From the NCBI RefSeq assembly GCF_000091545.1, contig NC_006461.1, positions 135,545 to 199,544 of the forward strand: a stretch of 64,000 nucleotides of DNA, given 5' to 3'. Below, in pieces: positions 24,597 through 32,217 of the stretch (positions within the stretch are counted from its first letter, which is position 1; each line of letters begins with the position of its first letter). The notes beneath the pieces are model-generated. The model worked only from the letters and a program-made list of their open reading frames with translations, searched no databases and was not told the DNA's origin. The DNA is from Thermus thermophilus HB8. GTDB lineage: Bacteria > Deinococcota > Deinococci > Deinococcales > Thermaceae. Position numbers and translations under genes: made by a program.

Positions 24597-24697
24597 CACA
24601 CGAAAAGGAGGGGGAGAGCCACTACTCCCCGCTCTCGTGTGCACAAGCCCCGAAGGGCATACTCCCCCTTTATACCACCCCTCCTCCCGTTTGCCAA
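24597..24697 (-). promoter_or_regulatory. rpsA promoter and structured 5' leader
   Basis: TTGGCA (24697-24692), 17-bp spacer, TATAAA (24674-24669): the best-matching promoter in the window together with that of the TRAP genes. The leader of about 95 bases folds into a long stem: CACACGA (24641-24635) pairs with TCGTGTG (24603-24597), with an inner GGGGAG/CTCCCC stem. S1 genes are often autoregulated through such leaders. Confidence 0.65.
24622..24660 (-). CDS. Putative 12-codon upstream ORF in the rpsA leader
   Basis: ATG CCC TTC GGG GCT TGT GCA CAC GAG AGC GGG GAG TAG begins 8 bases after the -10 box and runs through the 5' arm of the leader hairpin. Its translation would open that stem. 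Could be chance. Confidence 0.3.
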   Translation of the reverse strand: MPFGACAHESGE

Positions 24698-24735
24698 GAC
24701 CTCGCCCCAGGCCTGGGCCCTATCCGCCCTCGCGC

Positions 24736-24763
24736 TTGACAAGCCCGCGCCTTTTGCTAAACT
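24736..24763 (+). promoter_or_regulatory. Promoter of tRNA-Leu and tsaE
   Basis: TTGACA (24736-24741), 16-bp spacer, TAAACT (24758-24763), about 25 bases before the tRNA. Confidence 0.6.
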
Positions 24764-24788
24764 GGTGCTTGCGCTGAGGCGCGCCCAC

Positions 24789-24875
24789 GCCGGGGTGGTG
24801 GAACTGGTAGACACGCCATCTTGAGGGGGTGGTGCCCGCAAGGGCGTGCGGGTTCAAGTCCCGCCCCCGGCACCA
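24789..24875 (+). tRNA. tRNA-Leu (anticodon GAG)
   Basis: Acceptor stem GCCGGGG pairs with CCCCGGC, followed by encoded ACCA. D-arm TGGTGGAACTGGTAGACAC, anticodon loop TTGAGGG with GAG, a long variable arm (TGCCCGCAAGGGCGT) and T-loop GGTTCAAGTCC. The long variable arm marks a class II tRNA. It reads CUC and CUU codons. tsaE starts 31 bases after the CCA. Confidence 0.97.
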
Positions 24876-24906
24876 AACCGAGGCCCGAAAGGGCCTTGTT
24901 TCGCTT

Positions 24907-25344
24907 ATGCGGCTCCTTCTTTCGCGCAGGCTTTCGTGCCTCGAGGACACCCAGGCCCTGGCGGAGGAGGTCCTAGGCCTCCTCCCCCGGGGCGCCCTTG
25001 TGGCCCTCGAGGGCCCCTTGGGCGCGGGCAAGACCACCTTCGTGGGCTTCCTCGCCCGGGCCCTGGGCTTCCCCGGCCGGGTCACGAGCCCCACCTACAC
25101 CCTCATCCACACCTACCCCACCCCCGAGGGGCCCGTGGTCCACGCCGACCTCTACCGCCTGAAGGACCCCTCCCTCCTCCTCGGCCAGCTGGAGGCCGCC
25201 CTGGAGGGGGCACGGCTCGGCCTGGTGGAGTGGGGGGAGCCCCACCTCCTCGGGGCGAGCCACCTCCTTAGGCTTTCGCCGGAAGGGGAGGCCCGCCGGG
25301 CCGAGCTATGGGAGGTCGGCCCCGGCGAGGAGAAGGGCGTCTAG
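24907..25344 (+). CDS. tsaE: tRNA threonylcarbamoyladenosine biosynthesis ATPase TsaE
   Basis: A 145-residue P-loop ATPase (GPLGAGKTTFVGFLARAL) with the TsaE signature VTSPTYTLIHTYPT, an aspartate in HADLYRL and LVEWGE. With TsaB, TsaC and TsaD it makes t6A at position 37 of ANN-reading tRNAs. ATG 24907 was chosen because upstream in-frame codons lie inside the tRNA gene. It has no obvious promoter of its own, so it is probably co-transcribed with the tRNA and released by tRNA 3' processing. The 3' end overlaps the thioredoxin-like gene by 39 bases on the opposite strand. Confidence 0.93.
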   Translation: MRLLLSRRLSCLEDTQALAEEVLGLLPRGALVALEGPLGAGKTTFVGFLARALGFPGRVTSPTYTLIHTYPTPEGPVVHADLYRLKDPSLLLGQLEAALEGARLGLVEWGEPHLLGASHLLRLSPEGEARRAELWEVGPGEEKGV

Positions 25345-25791
25345 CAAGGCCTCCCGGCCCGCCCGCCCGGCGAAGAGGGCCACCACCTTCCCCTCCCGGT
25401 CCACCACGAAGGTCCAGGGCTGGCCCAGGACCTTGAACCGGGCCGCCACCTCGTGGGGCCGGTCCCGGTCCGAGGCCAGGAGGGGGATGAAGCGGGGGTA
25501 GGTCTTCATGTACTCCAGAACCACCTCCCTGGTGTCCCGGGGCTCCCGGCTGATGACGTAAAAGGGGACCCCCGTCTCCTCCGCCACCCGGTGGAGGCCC
25601 GGGAACTCCGCCTTGCACACCGTACACCAGCTGGCCCAAAAGACGATGACCGCAGGCTTGGACATCGTCGCCGGGGTCACGGGCTGGCCCTTGGGGTCCA
25701 GAAGGAGGAAGTCGAGGAGGGGCTCGCCCGGCTTCACCGCCAGGGCCAGGCTCAGCGCGCCCGCCACGAGAAGGGTCCAGAGTTTGGTCAT
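25306..25791 (-). CDS. TlpA/ResA-like exported thioredoxin-fold protein
   Basis: 161 residues with an N-terminal signal (MTKLWTLLVAGALSLALA), then an AhpC/TSA-type redoxin fold: LLDPKGQPVTPATM, active site FWASWCTVCKAEFPG with CxxC, and cis-Pro region LGQPWTFVVDREGKVVALF. It probably acts outside the cytoplasmic membrane in disulfide reduction, for example in cytochrome c maturation. A CATACT box lies 6 bases before the ATG (leaderless). Confidence 0.85.
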   Translation of the reverse strand: MTKLWTLLVAGALSLALAVKPGEPLLDFLLLDPKGQPVTPATMSKPAVIVFWASWCTVCKAEFPGLHRVAEETGVPFYVISREPRDTREVVLEYMKTYPRFIPLLASDRDRPHEVAARFKVLGQPWTFVVDREGKVVALFAGRAGREALLDALLLAGADLP

Positions 25792-25834
25792 GGCTTCAGT
25801 ATGGCAGAAGAGGTTTTGCGGAAGGTGAGCGCCC

Positions 25835-26317
25835 TCACCGGGGACGGCGCAGGCGCTTCAGGCCGTGGTCGGGCCGGATCCCGTCCGCGAGGAGGTGGAG
25901 CCACTGGGAGGCGTAGTAGCCGAGCAGGCCGAAGCCCCACAGCTCCGGGGGAAGGTCCAGGGAGACCTGGAGGCCCAGAGTCCAGCGCAGGACCAGGAGG
26001 AGGAGCCCCACCCAAGCCCCCAGGTAGGCGAGCCGGGTGAGGGGCCCAAGCAGCCAGGTGTGGGAGAGGCCCCGGTGCCTAAAGAGCCAGCCGTATGGGC
26101 GCCAGAAGGCGGCAAAAATCCCCCAGCGGCGGCTCGCCCTCACCCCCCGCTCCGCCAGGTCCAGGTCGGGGGAGAGGAGGTAAGTGCCCGCCAGGTAGGC
26201 GAGGCCGAAGGCCCAGGCCCGGGGGTCCTCCGGAGAGCCCCCCGCCGCCAGGTGGGCCAGGGCCAACCCGCCCAGCGCCGCCAGGTTCAAGGCCTCGTGG
26301 GCGCGCCCCGAGGGCAT
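25835..26317 (-). CDS. DUF2227-type membrane protein, putative metal-binding
   Basis: 160 residues beginning MPSGRAHEALNLAALGGLAL, with further histidine/aspartate motifs SPDLDLAERG, FRHRGLSHTW and WLHLLADGIRPDHG, spaced among three or four hydrophobic segments. This pattern (H..D..HRG.SH..D) is that of DUF2227/YdjM-like membrane-bound putative metal-dependent hydrolases. ATG lies 6 bases after a perfect TATAAT (26329-26324). Biochemical role unknown. Confidence 0.75.
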   Translation of the reverse strand: MPSGRAHEALNLAALGGLALAHLAAGGSPEDPRAWAFGLAYLAGTYLLSPDLDLAERGVRASRRWGIFAAFWRPYGWLFRHRGLSHTWLLGPLTRLAYLGAWVGLLLLVLRWTLGLQVSLDLPPELWGFGLLGYYASQWLHLLADGIRPDHGLKRLRRPR

Positions 26318-26324
26318 GCCCCGA

Positions 26325-27038
26325 TTATAGGCTAGGAAGGGGGAAGCGCTCGCCCGTGGAGAGGACGTCCACCCTCAGGCCGCGGACGCCCCGGCCCGTG
26401 TACTCGGCCCCGCCGGCGTCCACCAAGGTGACCCCGCCCGCCCACACCTCCCCGAGGCCCCGAAGGAGGCGGAGGGCGGTGTTTTCCAAAAGGCCGAGCC
26501 CCACGAGGTCGGGGTTGTCCGCCACCAGGCGGGAAAGGGCCAGAAACCGCCCCCGCTCCTCCACCCGGGGAAGGAGGGCGAGCCCCCTGAGGAGGGCGAG
26601 GCCGAACCCCGCCCGGACCTCGCCCTCCAAGGCGTAAAAGGCCGCCTCGCCCAGGAGGCCGGCGGCCTCCCCCACGGCCACCACCCCGCCCCCCTGGCGG
26701 TAAACCTCGGCGAGGGCCTGCAGGAGGAGGCTGTTGCGGATGAGGTCCAGGAACTCCGGCAGGCTCTCGGCGGCGAGGATCACCAGGGGGCTTTCCGCCA
26801 CCCGCCGGGCCACCTCGGGGTCAAAGGCCTCCTCCCGGCGCCGGAGGTAGACCACCCGGCCCCGCCTGAGGCCCAGGTCGCGGTAGACGAGGCGCCAGGC
26901 CTCGGCCAGGTCCCGCAGGGCGTACGGGATAAGAAAAAGGGCCTCCCCGCGGGCCTCCTCAATAAGCCGGGCCTCCACCCGGTTGAGGGCGCCCCGCAAG
27001 GGGTCCGCGGTGAGCAAGGCGAAGTAGCCCTGACGCAC
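26325..27038 (-). CDS. Peptidase S51/cyanophycinase-like protein, probable loss of nucleophile
   Basis: A 237-residue alpha-beta protein resembling the S51 (class I glutamine amidotransferase-like) family: DLIRNSLLLQALAEVYRQGGGVVAVGEAAGLLGEAAF sits where S51 enzymes have the G-x-S-A-G nucleophile elbow. Here it reads VGEAAG, with Ala where Ser is expected, so hydrolysis seems unlikely. The end (GGVTLVDAGGAEYTGRGVRGLRVDVLSTGERF) resembles the cyanophycinase C-terminus. GTG 27038 was chosen for its GGGGAGGTG. It is divergent from tetR. Assignment is moderate. Confidence 0.6.
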   Translation of the reverse strand: MRQGYFALLTADPLRGALNRVEARLIEEARGEALFLIPYALRDLAEAWRLVYRDLGLRRGRVVYLRRREEAFDPEVARRVAESPLVILAAESLPEFLDLIRNSLLLQALAEVYRQGGGVVAVGEAAGLLGEAAFYALEGEVRAGFGLALLRGLALLPRVEERGRFLALSRLVADNPDLVGLGLLENTALRLLRGLGEVWAGGVTLVDAGGAEYTGRGVRGLRVDVLSTGERFPLPSL

Positions 27039-27115
27039 GCTTTCACCTCCCCTGTACCTCCTAGGGTAGCGCACCCCTCATGAAAGGGGAAGGACGGTGT
27101 GGTAGACTGGGGGTC

Positions 27116-27685
27116 GTGGCCGCGATGATAACCCCTCCGGGGGCCGGCGTCAAGGACAAGAAGCGGGCCATCCTTGAGGCCACCCTGGCCGTGCTCCGGG
27201 AGCGGGGCCTCTCCGGGCTCAAGATGGAGGAGGTGGCCCGGAGGGCGGAGGTGGGCAAGGGCACCATCTACCTCTACTTCCGCGACAAGAGGGACCTGCT
27301 CAAGGCCCTGGTGGAGGAGCGCACCTGGGCCTTCTACCGCGAGGTGGAGGAGGTGGTGCGCCGCAAGGCGCCTTTTTTCGTGCGCCTCGAGGAGGTGCTG
27401 AGGCGCCGCCTGGCCTGGGTGCAGGAGTGGCGGGGCCTCTGGGCCGCCGTGGCCCGGGAGGCCATGGACGACCCCACCCCCTGGCTCAAGGGCCTCCACG
27501 AGCACTACCTCCGCCTCCTGGAGGAGCTTTTGCGGTCGGGCCAGTCGGAGGGGGCCGTGCGCACGGGCCTCTCCCCCAGGGCCACGGCCGCGGTCATCGC
27601 GGCGATGGGGTGCACCCCTTCCTTGGAGGTGGAAGCCTATTTGGAGCATCTTATGGAGGTGCTCCGGAAAGGAGTAGAGCCGTGA
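27116..27685 (+). CDS. TetR-family transcriptional regulator
   Basis: 189 residues. The N-terminal helix-turn-helix is typical: KKRAILEATLAVLRERGLSGLKMEEVARRAEVGKGTIYLYFRDKRDLLKALV. The ligand-binding half is helical and unassigned. GTG 27116 lies 7 bases after TAGACT (27103-27108), so the transcript is probably leaderless; ATG 27125 is the alternative. Its TGA overlaps the carD GTG as GTGA, which couples a TetR regulator to a global polymerase factor. The target may be its own operon. Confidence 0.88.
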   Translation: MAAMITPPGAGVKDKKRAILEATLAVLRERGLSGLKMEEVARRAEVGKGTIYLYFRDKRDLLKALVEERTWAFYREVEEVVRRKAPFFVRLEEVLRRRLAWVQEWRGLWAAVAREAMDDPTPWLKGLHEHYLRLLEELLRSGQSEGAVRTGLSPRATAAVIAAMGCTPSLEVEAYLEHLMEVLRKGVEP

Positions 27686-28176
27686 AAGAGTTCAGGCCTG
27701 GGGACAAGGTGGTCTTGCCCCCCTACGGGGTCGGCGTGGTGGCGGGCATCGCCCAGCGGAGCGTAAGCGGGGTGAGCCGGGCCTACTACCAGGTGGACTT
27801 CCCCGGTTCCCGCTCCAAGGCCTACGTGCCGGTGGAGGCGCCCCACAGCGTGGGCCTAAGGAAGGCCCTGGCCCCGGAAGAGGTCCCCGTGATCCTGGAC
27901 CTGCTCAAGAACGGGCGGATGCCCCTCCCCAAGCAGTGGGCCGCCCGGCACCGCAAGACCAGCGAGATCCTGGCGGACGGGAACCCCTACCGCATCGCCC
28001 AGATGGCGGGGCAGCTCCGGGCCTGGGAGGTGGAGCGGGGCCTTCCCGACCTGGACCGGCAGGCCCTGAGGCGGGCCATCCACCTCCTGGCCGAGGAGGT
28101 GGCCCAAAGCCTAGAGATCACCGTCCAGGAGGCGAAGCGCCTCTTTGAGGAAGCCTGGGGCGAGGAGCTGAACTGA
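27682..28176 (+). CDS. carD: CarD-family RNA polymerase-binding transcription factor
   Basis: 164 residues, the length of the T. thermophilus CarD of known structure. The N-terminal Tudor-like RNA-polymerase-interaction domain (FRPGDKVVLPPYGVGVVAGI to YYQVDFPGSRSKAYVPVE) is followed by a helical DNA-binding domain with the Trp used to hold open promoters (NGRMPLPKQWAARHRK). CarD binds the polymerase beta subunit and stabilises the open complex. The GTG start overlaps tetR. A terminator hairpin follows. Confidence 0.95.
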   Translation: MKEFRPGDKVVLPPYGVGVVAGIAQRSVSGVSRAYYQVDFPGSRSKAYVPVEAPHSVGLRKALAPEEVPVILDLLKNGRMPLPKQWAARHRKTSEILADGNPYRIAQMAGQLRAWEVERGLPDLDRQALRRAIHLLAEEVAQSLEITVQEAKRLFEEAWGEELN

Positions 28177-28186
28177 GCGCCCGCTT

Positions 28187-28223
28187 GCGGCCTCCCCGGC
28201 CCGGCCGGGGGGGCCGCCTTTTT
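28187..28223 (+). terminator. carD intrinsic terminator
   Basis: GCGGCCTCCCCGGC (28187-28200) pairs with GCCGGGGGGGCCGC (28204-28217) with one G-T pair, followed by CTTTTT. Confidence 0.85.
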
Positions 28224-28317
28224 CGGGGGGCTTCCCGGGCGAAGGCGACGGGGAGGGTGATCCGGTTTCCTTCGCCCCACTGGCCCAGGGAAGCTCCCTA
28301 GGGACCTTTTGCCGGGG

Positions 28318-28345
28318 CCCCATGCTGGCTTGCGCCAGCATGGGG
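28318..28345. repeat. Dispersed palindromic element, copy 1 (perfect)
   Basis: CCCCATGCTGGC - TTGC - GCCAGCATGGGG, a perfect 12-bp stem with a 4-base loop. It lies between the convergent carD and TenA-like genes, 5 bases before the latter's stop. Related copies at 34296-34323 and 49843-49870. Confidence 0.85.
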
Positions 28346-28350
28346 CGGTA

Positions 28351-28917
28351 TTAGAGGAGGAGGCTCCAGGTGGCCTTTTCCGCCTCGAGGATGCGGCGGA
28401 GGTAGGTCCGCACCACCTCGGGGTCCAAGTCCTCCCAAAGGCCTCGGGCCAGGACCTCGAGGTCGTAGAGGACGGCCTGGAACTCGGGGGCGAACCAGTG
28501 CTGGGAAAGCTCCGCCCAAGGCCCCTCCTCCGGGACGTGGTGGGCCCAGGCCTCGAGGAAAAGCCCGTTCAAGAAGTAGAAGAAGACCACCCGGTAGGCG
28601 TAGGGAAGCCGGCCCATCTCCTCCAGCAGGGCGATGTAGCCCGCCCGCACCGGGTGGACCGGGGCGGAAGGGCTGGCCCCCTGGAGGAGGAGCCAGTCCA
28701 GCTCCTCCACCGTGGCCATGAGGGCCTGGACCAAAGGGGCCCGGTGGGCCTGGGGGGCCTCCAGAAGCAGGCCCACCTGGTAGCGGTAGAGCGCCTCCAC
28801 GAAGGGGTAGTCCTGCTGGAGCCAAAACCGGAACCGCTCCTCGTCCAGGCGAAGGGGCAGGGCCTTGATCTCCTCAAGGAGCCCCGGGACTTCCTTAAGC
28901 AGGTCCAGACCCAGCAT
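28351..28917 (-). CDS. TenA/heme-oxygenase-fold protein
   Basis: 188 residues, all helical. The spacing of conserved positions (RFRFWLQQDYPFVEALYRYQVGLL; ALMATVEELDW; YIALLEEMGRLPYAYRVVFFYFLNGLFLEAW; HWFAPEFQAVLYDLEVLARGLWED) fits the TenA/THI-4/PQQC family. The active-site Cys of true TenA thiaminases is not evident, so another role in cofactor metabolism is possible. Its ATG lies 23 bases inside ispE, so it is translationally linked to the ispDE operon. Confidence 0.65.
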   Translation of the reverse strand: MLGLDLLKEVPGLLEEIKALPLRLDEERFRFWLQQDYPFVEALYRYQVGLLLEAPQAHRAPLVQALMATVEELDWLLLQGASPSAPVHPVRAGYIALLEEMGRLPYAYRVVFFYFLNGLFLEAWAHHVPEEGPWAELSQHWFAPEFQAVLYDLEVLARGLWEDLDPEVVRTYLRRILEAEKATWSLLL

Positions 28918-29722
28918 CCCCACCTCCCAGCGTGCCGGCCCAGGCGCGCCCCCAGGCCCTAAGCGCCTCCGCCGCCCGCCTCGCGTGGTCTGGGCCTTCC
29001 GCAAGCCCGAAGAAGGCGCTCCCCGAGCCCGACATGAGCACCCCCCTAAGCCCCAAAGCCCGCATCCGGCCCCGCACCTCCTTGAGCTCGGGGAAGAGGC
29101 GGAAGGCGGGGCCTTCCAGGCTGTTCCAGTACGGGGGCTCCTCCCCCCGGGCCAAGGCCTCGAGGATGGCCTCCACGGGGAGGTCCGGGCCGAAGTCCTC
29201 CGGCCGCACGGCGCGGTAGACCAAGGGCGTGGGCACCCGGAGCCCGGGAAAAAAGACCACCGCGGGGACCGGGGGCAAGGCGAGGGGCTTAAGCCTCTCC
29301 CCCACCCCCCGGGCCTCCGCCCCCCGCCCGAGGAGGAAGAAGGGGACGTCCGCCCCGAGGGTCCGGGCCAGGGCGAAGAGGTCCACCTCCGCCGGGTAGA
29401 GGGCCTGGAGGGCGAGAAGGACCTGGGCCGCGTCGGAACTCCCGCCCCCGAGCCCGGCCCCCTCGGGGATCCGCTTCTCCAAAAGGATGCGCACGCCCCC
29501 GGGTTGGCCCGCCGCCTCGAGGTAGAGGGAGGCCGCCCGGTAGGCCAGGTTCTCGCGCCCGTAGGGCCCCTGGAAGTGGAGGCCCGACGAAACGGGCTCC
29601 ACCACCAGCCGGTCCGCCAGGGAGAAGGGGGCGAAGAGGGTGTGGAGCTCGTGGTACCCGTCCTCCCGCCGGAAGCGGACGGAAAGCCCGAGGTTGACCT
29701 TCGCAGGGGCTAGGCGCTCCAT
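28895..29722 (-). CDS. ispE: 4-diphosphocytidyl-2-C-methyl-D-erythritol kinase
   Basis: 275 residues, the exact length known for T. thermophilus IspE. This GHMP kinase phosphorylates CDP-ME in the MEP isoprenoid pathway. It shows APAKVNLGLSV at the N-terminus (catalytic Lys), the ATP loop PEGAGLGGGSSDAAQVL, and MSGSGSAFFGL near the end. Its start overlaps ispD by 13 bases. The MEP pathway feeds carotenoids, menaquinone and undecaprenyl phosphate; uppP lies divergently beside it. Confidence 0.96.
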   Translation of the reverse strand: MERLAPAKVNLGLSVRFRREDGYHELHTLFAPFSLADRLVVEPVSSGLHFQGPYGRENLAYRAASLYLEAAGQPGGVRILLEKRIPEGAGLGGGSSDAAQVLLALQALYPAEVDLFALARTLGADVPFFLLGRGAEARGVGERLKPLALPPVPAVVFFPGLRVPTPLVYRAVRPEDFGPDLPVEAILEALARGEEPPYWNSLEGPAFRLFPELKEVRGRMRALGLRGVLMSGSGSAFFGLAEGPDHARRAAEALRAWGRAWAGTLGGGDAGSGPA

Positions 29723-30351
29723 ACCCGGGCCAGGGCCTCCGCCAAGACGAGGTCCTGAGGGTGGGTGATCTTGAAGGCCGTGGCCTCCCCTTCCACCAGG
29801 GCCACGGGGTAACCCAGGGCCTGGACCAGCTGGGCGTCGTCGCTGGCCTCGAGCCCCTTCCTCCGGGCGTAGGCGTGGGCCTCCCGGAGGAGGGCGGTGA
29901 AAAACCCCTGGGGGGTCTGCACCAGGCGGAAGGCCTCCCGGGGCACCACCCGGCCGTAGGCCTCCCCCTCCGGGGCCATGAGGGTGTCGGGCACGGGGAG
30001 GACGGGGACGGCGGCGCCGCTTCTTTGGGCGGCCTCGAGGACCCGCGCCACCAGGCCCCGGCTGACGAAGGGACGGGCCACGTCGTGGACCAGGACGAGG
30101 GGCAGGCTCGCCGCCTCCAGAAGCCGGGCCACCGAGGCCTGCCGGGTGGCGCCCCCCTCTAAGAAGACGGCCCCAAGCCCCTTCGGGGGCTCCGCCCCGG
30201 GGGGCAGGGCCACCAGGACCTCCGCCGCGTCCCGGAAGGCGGCGAGGGTCCACTCCAGAAGCGTCCGCCCCCCCACCTGGAGAAAGGCCTTGGGGCCTCG
30301 GCCCAGGCGAAGGCCGTTCCCCGCGGCGGGGATGAGGACGGAAACCTCCAC
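29710..30351 (-). CDS. ispD: 2-C-methyl-D-erythritol 4-phosphate cytidylyltransferase
   Basis: 213 residues. Transfers CMP from CTP to MEP. Signatures: IPAAGNGLRLGRGPKAFLQVGGRTLLEW (nucleotide-binding loop and Lys), VHDVARPFVS and the signature ASDDAQLVQ. GTG 30351 lies 6 bases after TACCAT (minus strand), so the operon mRNA is leaderless. First gene of ispD-ispE-TenA-like. Confidence 0.95.
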   Translation of the reverse strand: MEVSVLIPAAGNGLRLGRGPKAFLQVGGRTLLEWTLAAFRDAAEVLVALPPGAEPPKGLGAVFLEGGATRQASVARLLEAASLPLVLVHDVARPFVSRGLVARVLEAAQRSGAAVPVLPVPDTLMAPEGEAYGRVVPREAFRLVQTPQGFFTALLREAHAYARRKGLEASDDAQLVQALGYPVALVEGEATAFKITHPQDLVLAEALARVWSA

Positions 30352-30374
30352 GCCCCCATGGTAGCATGGGCCGC

Positions 30375-31151
30375 GTGAGCGCTTGGGAAGCCCTTCTGCT
30401 CGGGGTGGTTGAGGGGCTCACGGAGTTCCTGCCCGTCTCCTCCACCGGCCACCTCACCCTGCTCTTCCACCTCCTGGGCCTGCCCGTGGAGGAGGACCCC
30501 TTCCTCAAGACCTTCCTCGTGGCCATCCAGCTCGGAGCCATCCTGGCGGTCCTCCTCCTCTACGGAAGGCGCCTTGCGGCCGACCGGGCCCTTTGGCTCC
30601 GCATCGCGGTGGCCTTCGTCCCCACGGGGGTCATCGGCTTCCTCTTCTACCCCCTGATCAAAGGGGTCATCCTGGGGAACGACGCCGTGGTGGCCTTCTT
30701 TCTCTTCTTCGTTGGAGCAGTCCTCCTCTTCGCCGACCGGCTGGCGGAACGGGCCCAATACCAGGACGTGAAGGCCCTTCCCCTCGCCCGGGTGGCCTGG
30801 ATCGGGGTCTTCCAGGGCCTCGCCGCCCTCTTCCCCGGGACGAGCCGTAGCGGGGCCACGATCCTGGGGGGCCTCCTCCTGGGCCTCAACCGGCAAGCCG
30901 CCGCCGAGTTCAGCTTCCTCCTGGCCCTTCCCACCATGTTCGCCGCCGTGGGCTACGACCTCTGGAAAAGCGCCCCGGAGGTGCCCGAAGGCGGCTGGTC
31001 CCTCCTCCTCCTCGGCTTCCTCGCCGCCCTGGTCACCGCCCTGGTCACCGTGCGCTGGATGCTGGCCTTCGTGGCCCGCCACGGCTTCCGCCCCTTCGCC
31101 CTCTACCGCATGGCCCTGGCGGCGGTCTACGCCTTCTTCTTCCTACGCTAG
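30375..31151 (+). CDS. uppP: Undecaprenyl-diphosphatase (BacA/UppP)
   Basis: A 258-residue membrane enzyme that recycles undecaprenyl diphosphate for cell-wall synthesis. It has the family motifs EGLTEFLPVSSTGHLTL and FPGTSRSGATI, and several hydrophobic helices. An ATG occurs at 30366, but GTG 30375 is preferred. It gives the canonical N-terminus MSAWEALLLGVVEGLTEF, and it lies 7 bases after TAGCAT (30362-30367), while ATG 30366 would overlap that box. Divergent from ispD; its end overlaps the aminotransferase by 9 bases. Confidence 0.95.
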   Translation: MSAWEALLLGVVEGLTEFLPVSSTGHLTLLFHLLGLPVEEDPFLKTFLVAIQLGAILAVLLLYGRRLAADRALWLRIAVAFVPTGVIGFLFYPLIKGVILGNDAVVAFFLFFVGAVLLFADRLAERAQYQDVKALPLARVAWIGVFQGLAALFPGTSRSGATILGGLLLGLNRQAAAEFSFLLALPTMFAAVGYDLWKSAPEVPEGGWSLLLLGFLAALVTALVTVRWMLAFVARHGFRPFALYRMALAAVYAFFFLR

Positions 31152-32204
31152 GGCCAAAGCCCGGTCCAAGGCCTTTAAGAAGGCCTGGTACGCCTCCCGC
31201 CGGGCCCCCTCCCCCATGAGGCCGAGGCGGAGGACCTGGCCCCGGGTGGGCCCGATCCCGCCGGCCACCGCCACCCCCTCGGCGTAGAGGGCCCGGACCA
31301 GGCGGTCCGCGTCCACCCCCTCGGGGGGGCGGACGACGAGCACCGTGGGCAGGGGGCTGGCCTTGGGGTAGGGCCGGAAGCCCCGGGCCTTAAGCTCCTC
31401 CAGGACCCAGGCGTAGACCTCACGGGCGCGCCGCTCCCGGGCCGCCACCCCCTCCTCCAGGACCAGGTCCAGGGCCTCCAGGAGGGCGTAGTGGAGGAGG
31501 ACGGGGGTGGTGTGATGGTACCCGCCCCGCTCCCAATGCTCCGCCACCCGGGCGAGGTCCAGGTACCACCCCCGTTTCCCCGTGAAAGCCTTCCTGGCCT
31601 CGAGGCTTGCGGCGATGGGGGCGAGGCCGGGCGGGGCGGAAAGGCACTTCTGGCTCCCGGTGAAGGCGTAGTCCACCCCCATGGCCCGCATGGAGAAGGG
31701 GAGCATCCCCAAGGTGGTCACGGCGTCCAGGAAGAAAAGGGCCCCGGCCTCCTTGGCCAGGGCCCCGATGGCCTCCGCCGGGTTCAGCACCCCGGTGGAG
31801 GTCTCCCCGTGCACCAGGGCCACCATGCGGTACCGCCGCCGCTTCAAGGCCCGGGCCACGGCCTCGGGGTCCACGGGCTCCCCCGGGGGGAAGTCCAGGA
31901 CCTCGGGGTCCAGGCCGTGGAGGGCCGCCATCTCCGCCACGCGTTGGGAGAAGGCCCCGTTCACCAGGACCAGGACCGGCCCCCGGTCCAGGTTGGCGAG
32001 GCCCGCCTCCATGCCCAGGCTCCCCGAGCCGGCGAGGGCGGCGACCAAGGCGCCCTCCCCGGGGTCAAACAGGGCGGCGAGCCTCTCCTGGATGGCCCGG
32101 TTCACCCGGAGGACCTCGGGGTCCAGGTGGCCGCGCATGGGACGGAGAAGGGCCTTCTGCACGCGCTCGGGAATGGGGGTGGGTCCAGGGGTCAGAAGCA
32201 GCAT
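31143..32204 (-). CDS. Class V aminotransferase (serine-pyruvate/alanine-glyoxylate type)
   Basis: A 353-residue PLP enzyme. It starts MLLLTPGPTPIPERV, a hallmark of the AGT/SerC-like branch. PLP contacts include GSGSLGMEAGL, the Asp in ALFFLDAVTTLG and the Schiff-base Lys in FTGSQKCLSAPPG. It probably transfers amino groups between serine or alanine and glyoxylate or hydroxypyruvate; the exact substrates cannot be read. The ATG at 32204 follows GAGGGAGG. A leader peptide and competing hairpins lie upstream. Confidence 0.88.
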   Translation of the reverse strand: MLLLTPGPTPIPERVQKALLRPMRGHLDPEVLRVNRAIQERLAALFDPGEGALVAALAGSGSLGMEAGLANLDRGPVLVLVNGAFSQRVAEMAALHGLDPEVLDFPPGEPVDPEAVARALKRRRYRMVALVHGETSTGVLNPAEAIGALAKEAGALFFLDAVTTLGMLPFSMRAMGVDYAFTGSQKCLSAPPGLAPIAASLEARKAFTGKRGWYLDLARVAEHWERGGYHHTTPVLLHYALLEALDLVLEEGVAARERRAREVYAWVLEELKARGFRPYPKASPLPTVLVVRPPEGVDADRLVRALYAEGVAVAGGIGPTRGQVLRLGLMGEGARREAYQAFLKALDRALALA

Positions 32205-32217
32205 CCAAGCCTCCCTC

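Noticed and set aside
28318..28345. CRISPR repeat.
   Set aside because: Only three scattered copies over 21 kb, no spacers, each a hairpin at gene ends.
30366..30374. uppP start at ATG 30366.
   Set aside because: The ATG overlaps a TAGCAT -10 box; GTG 30375 gives the conserved N-terminus.
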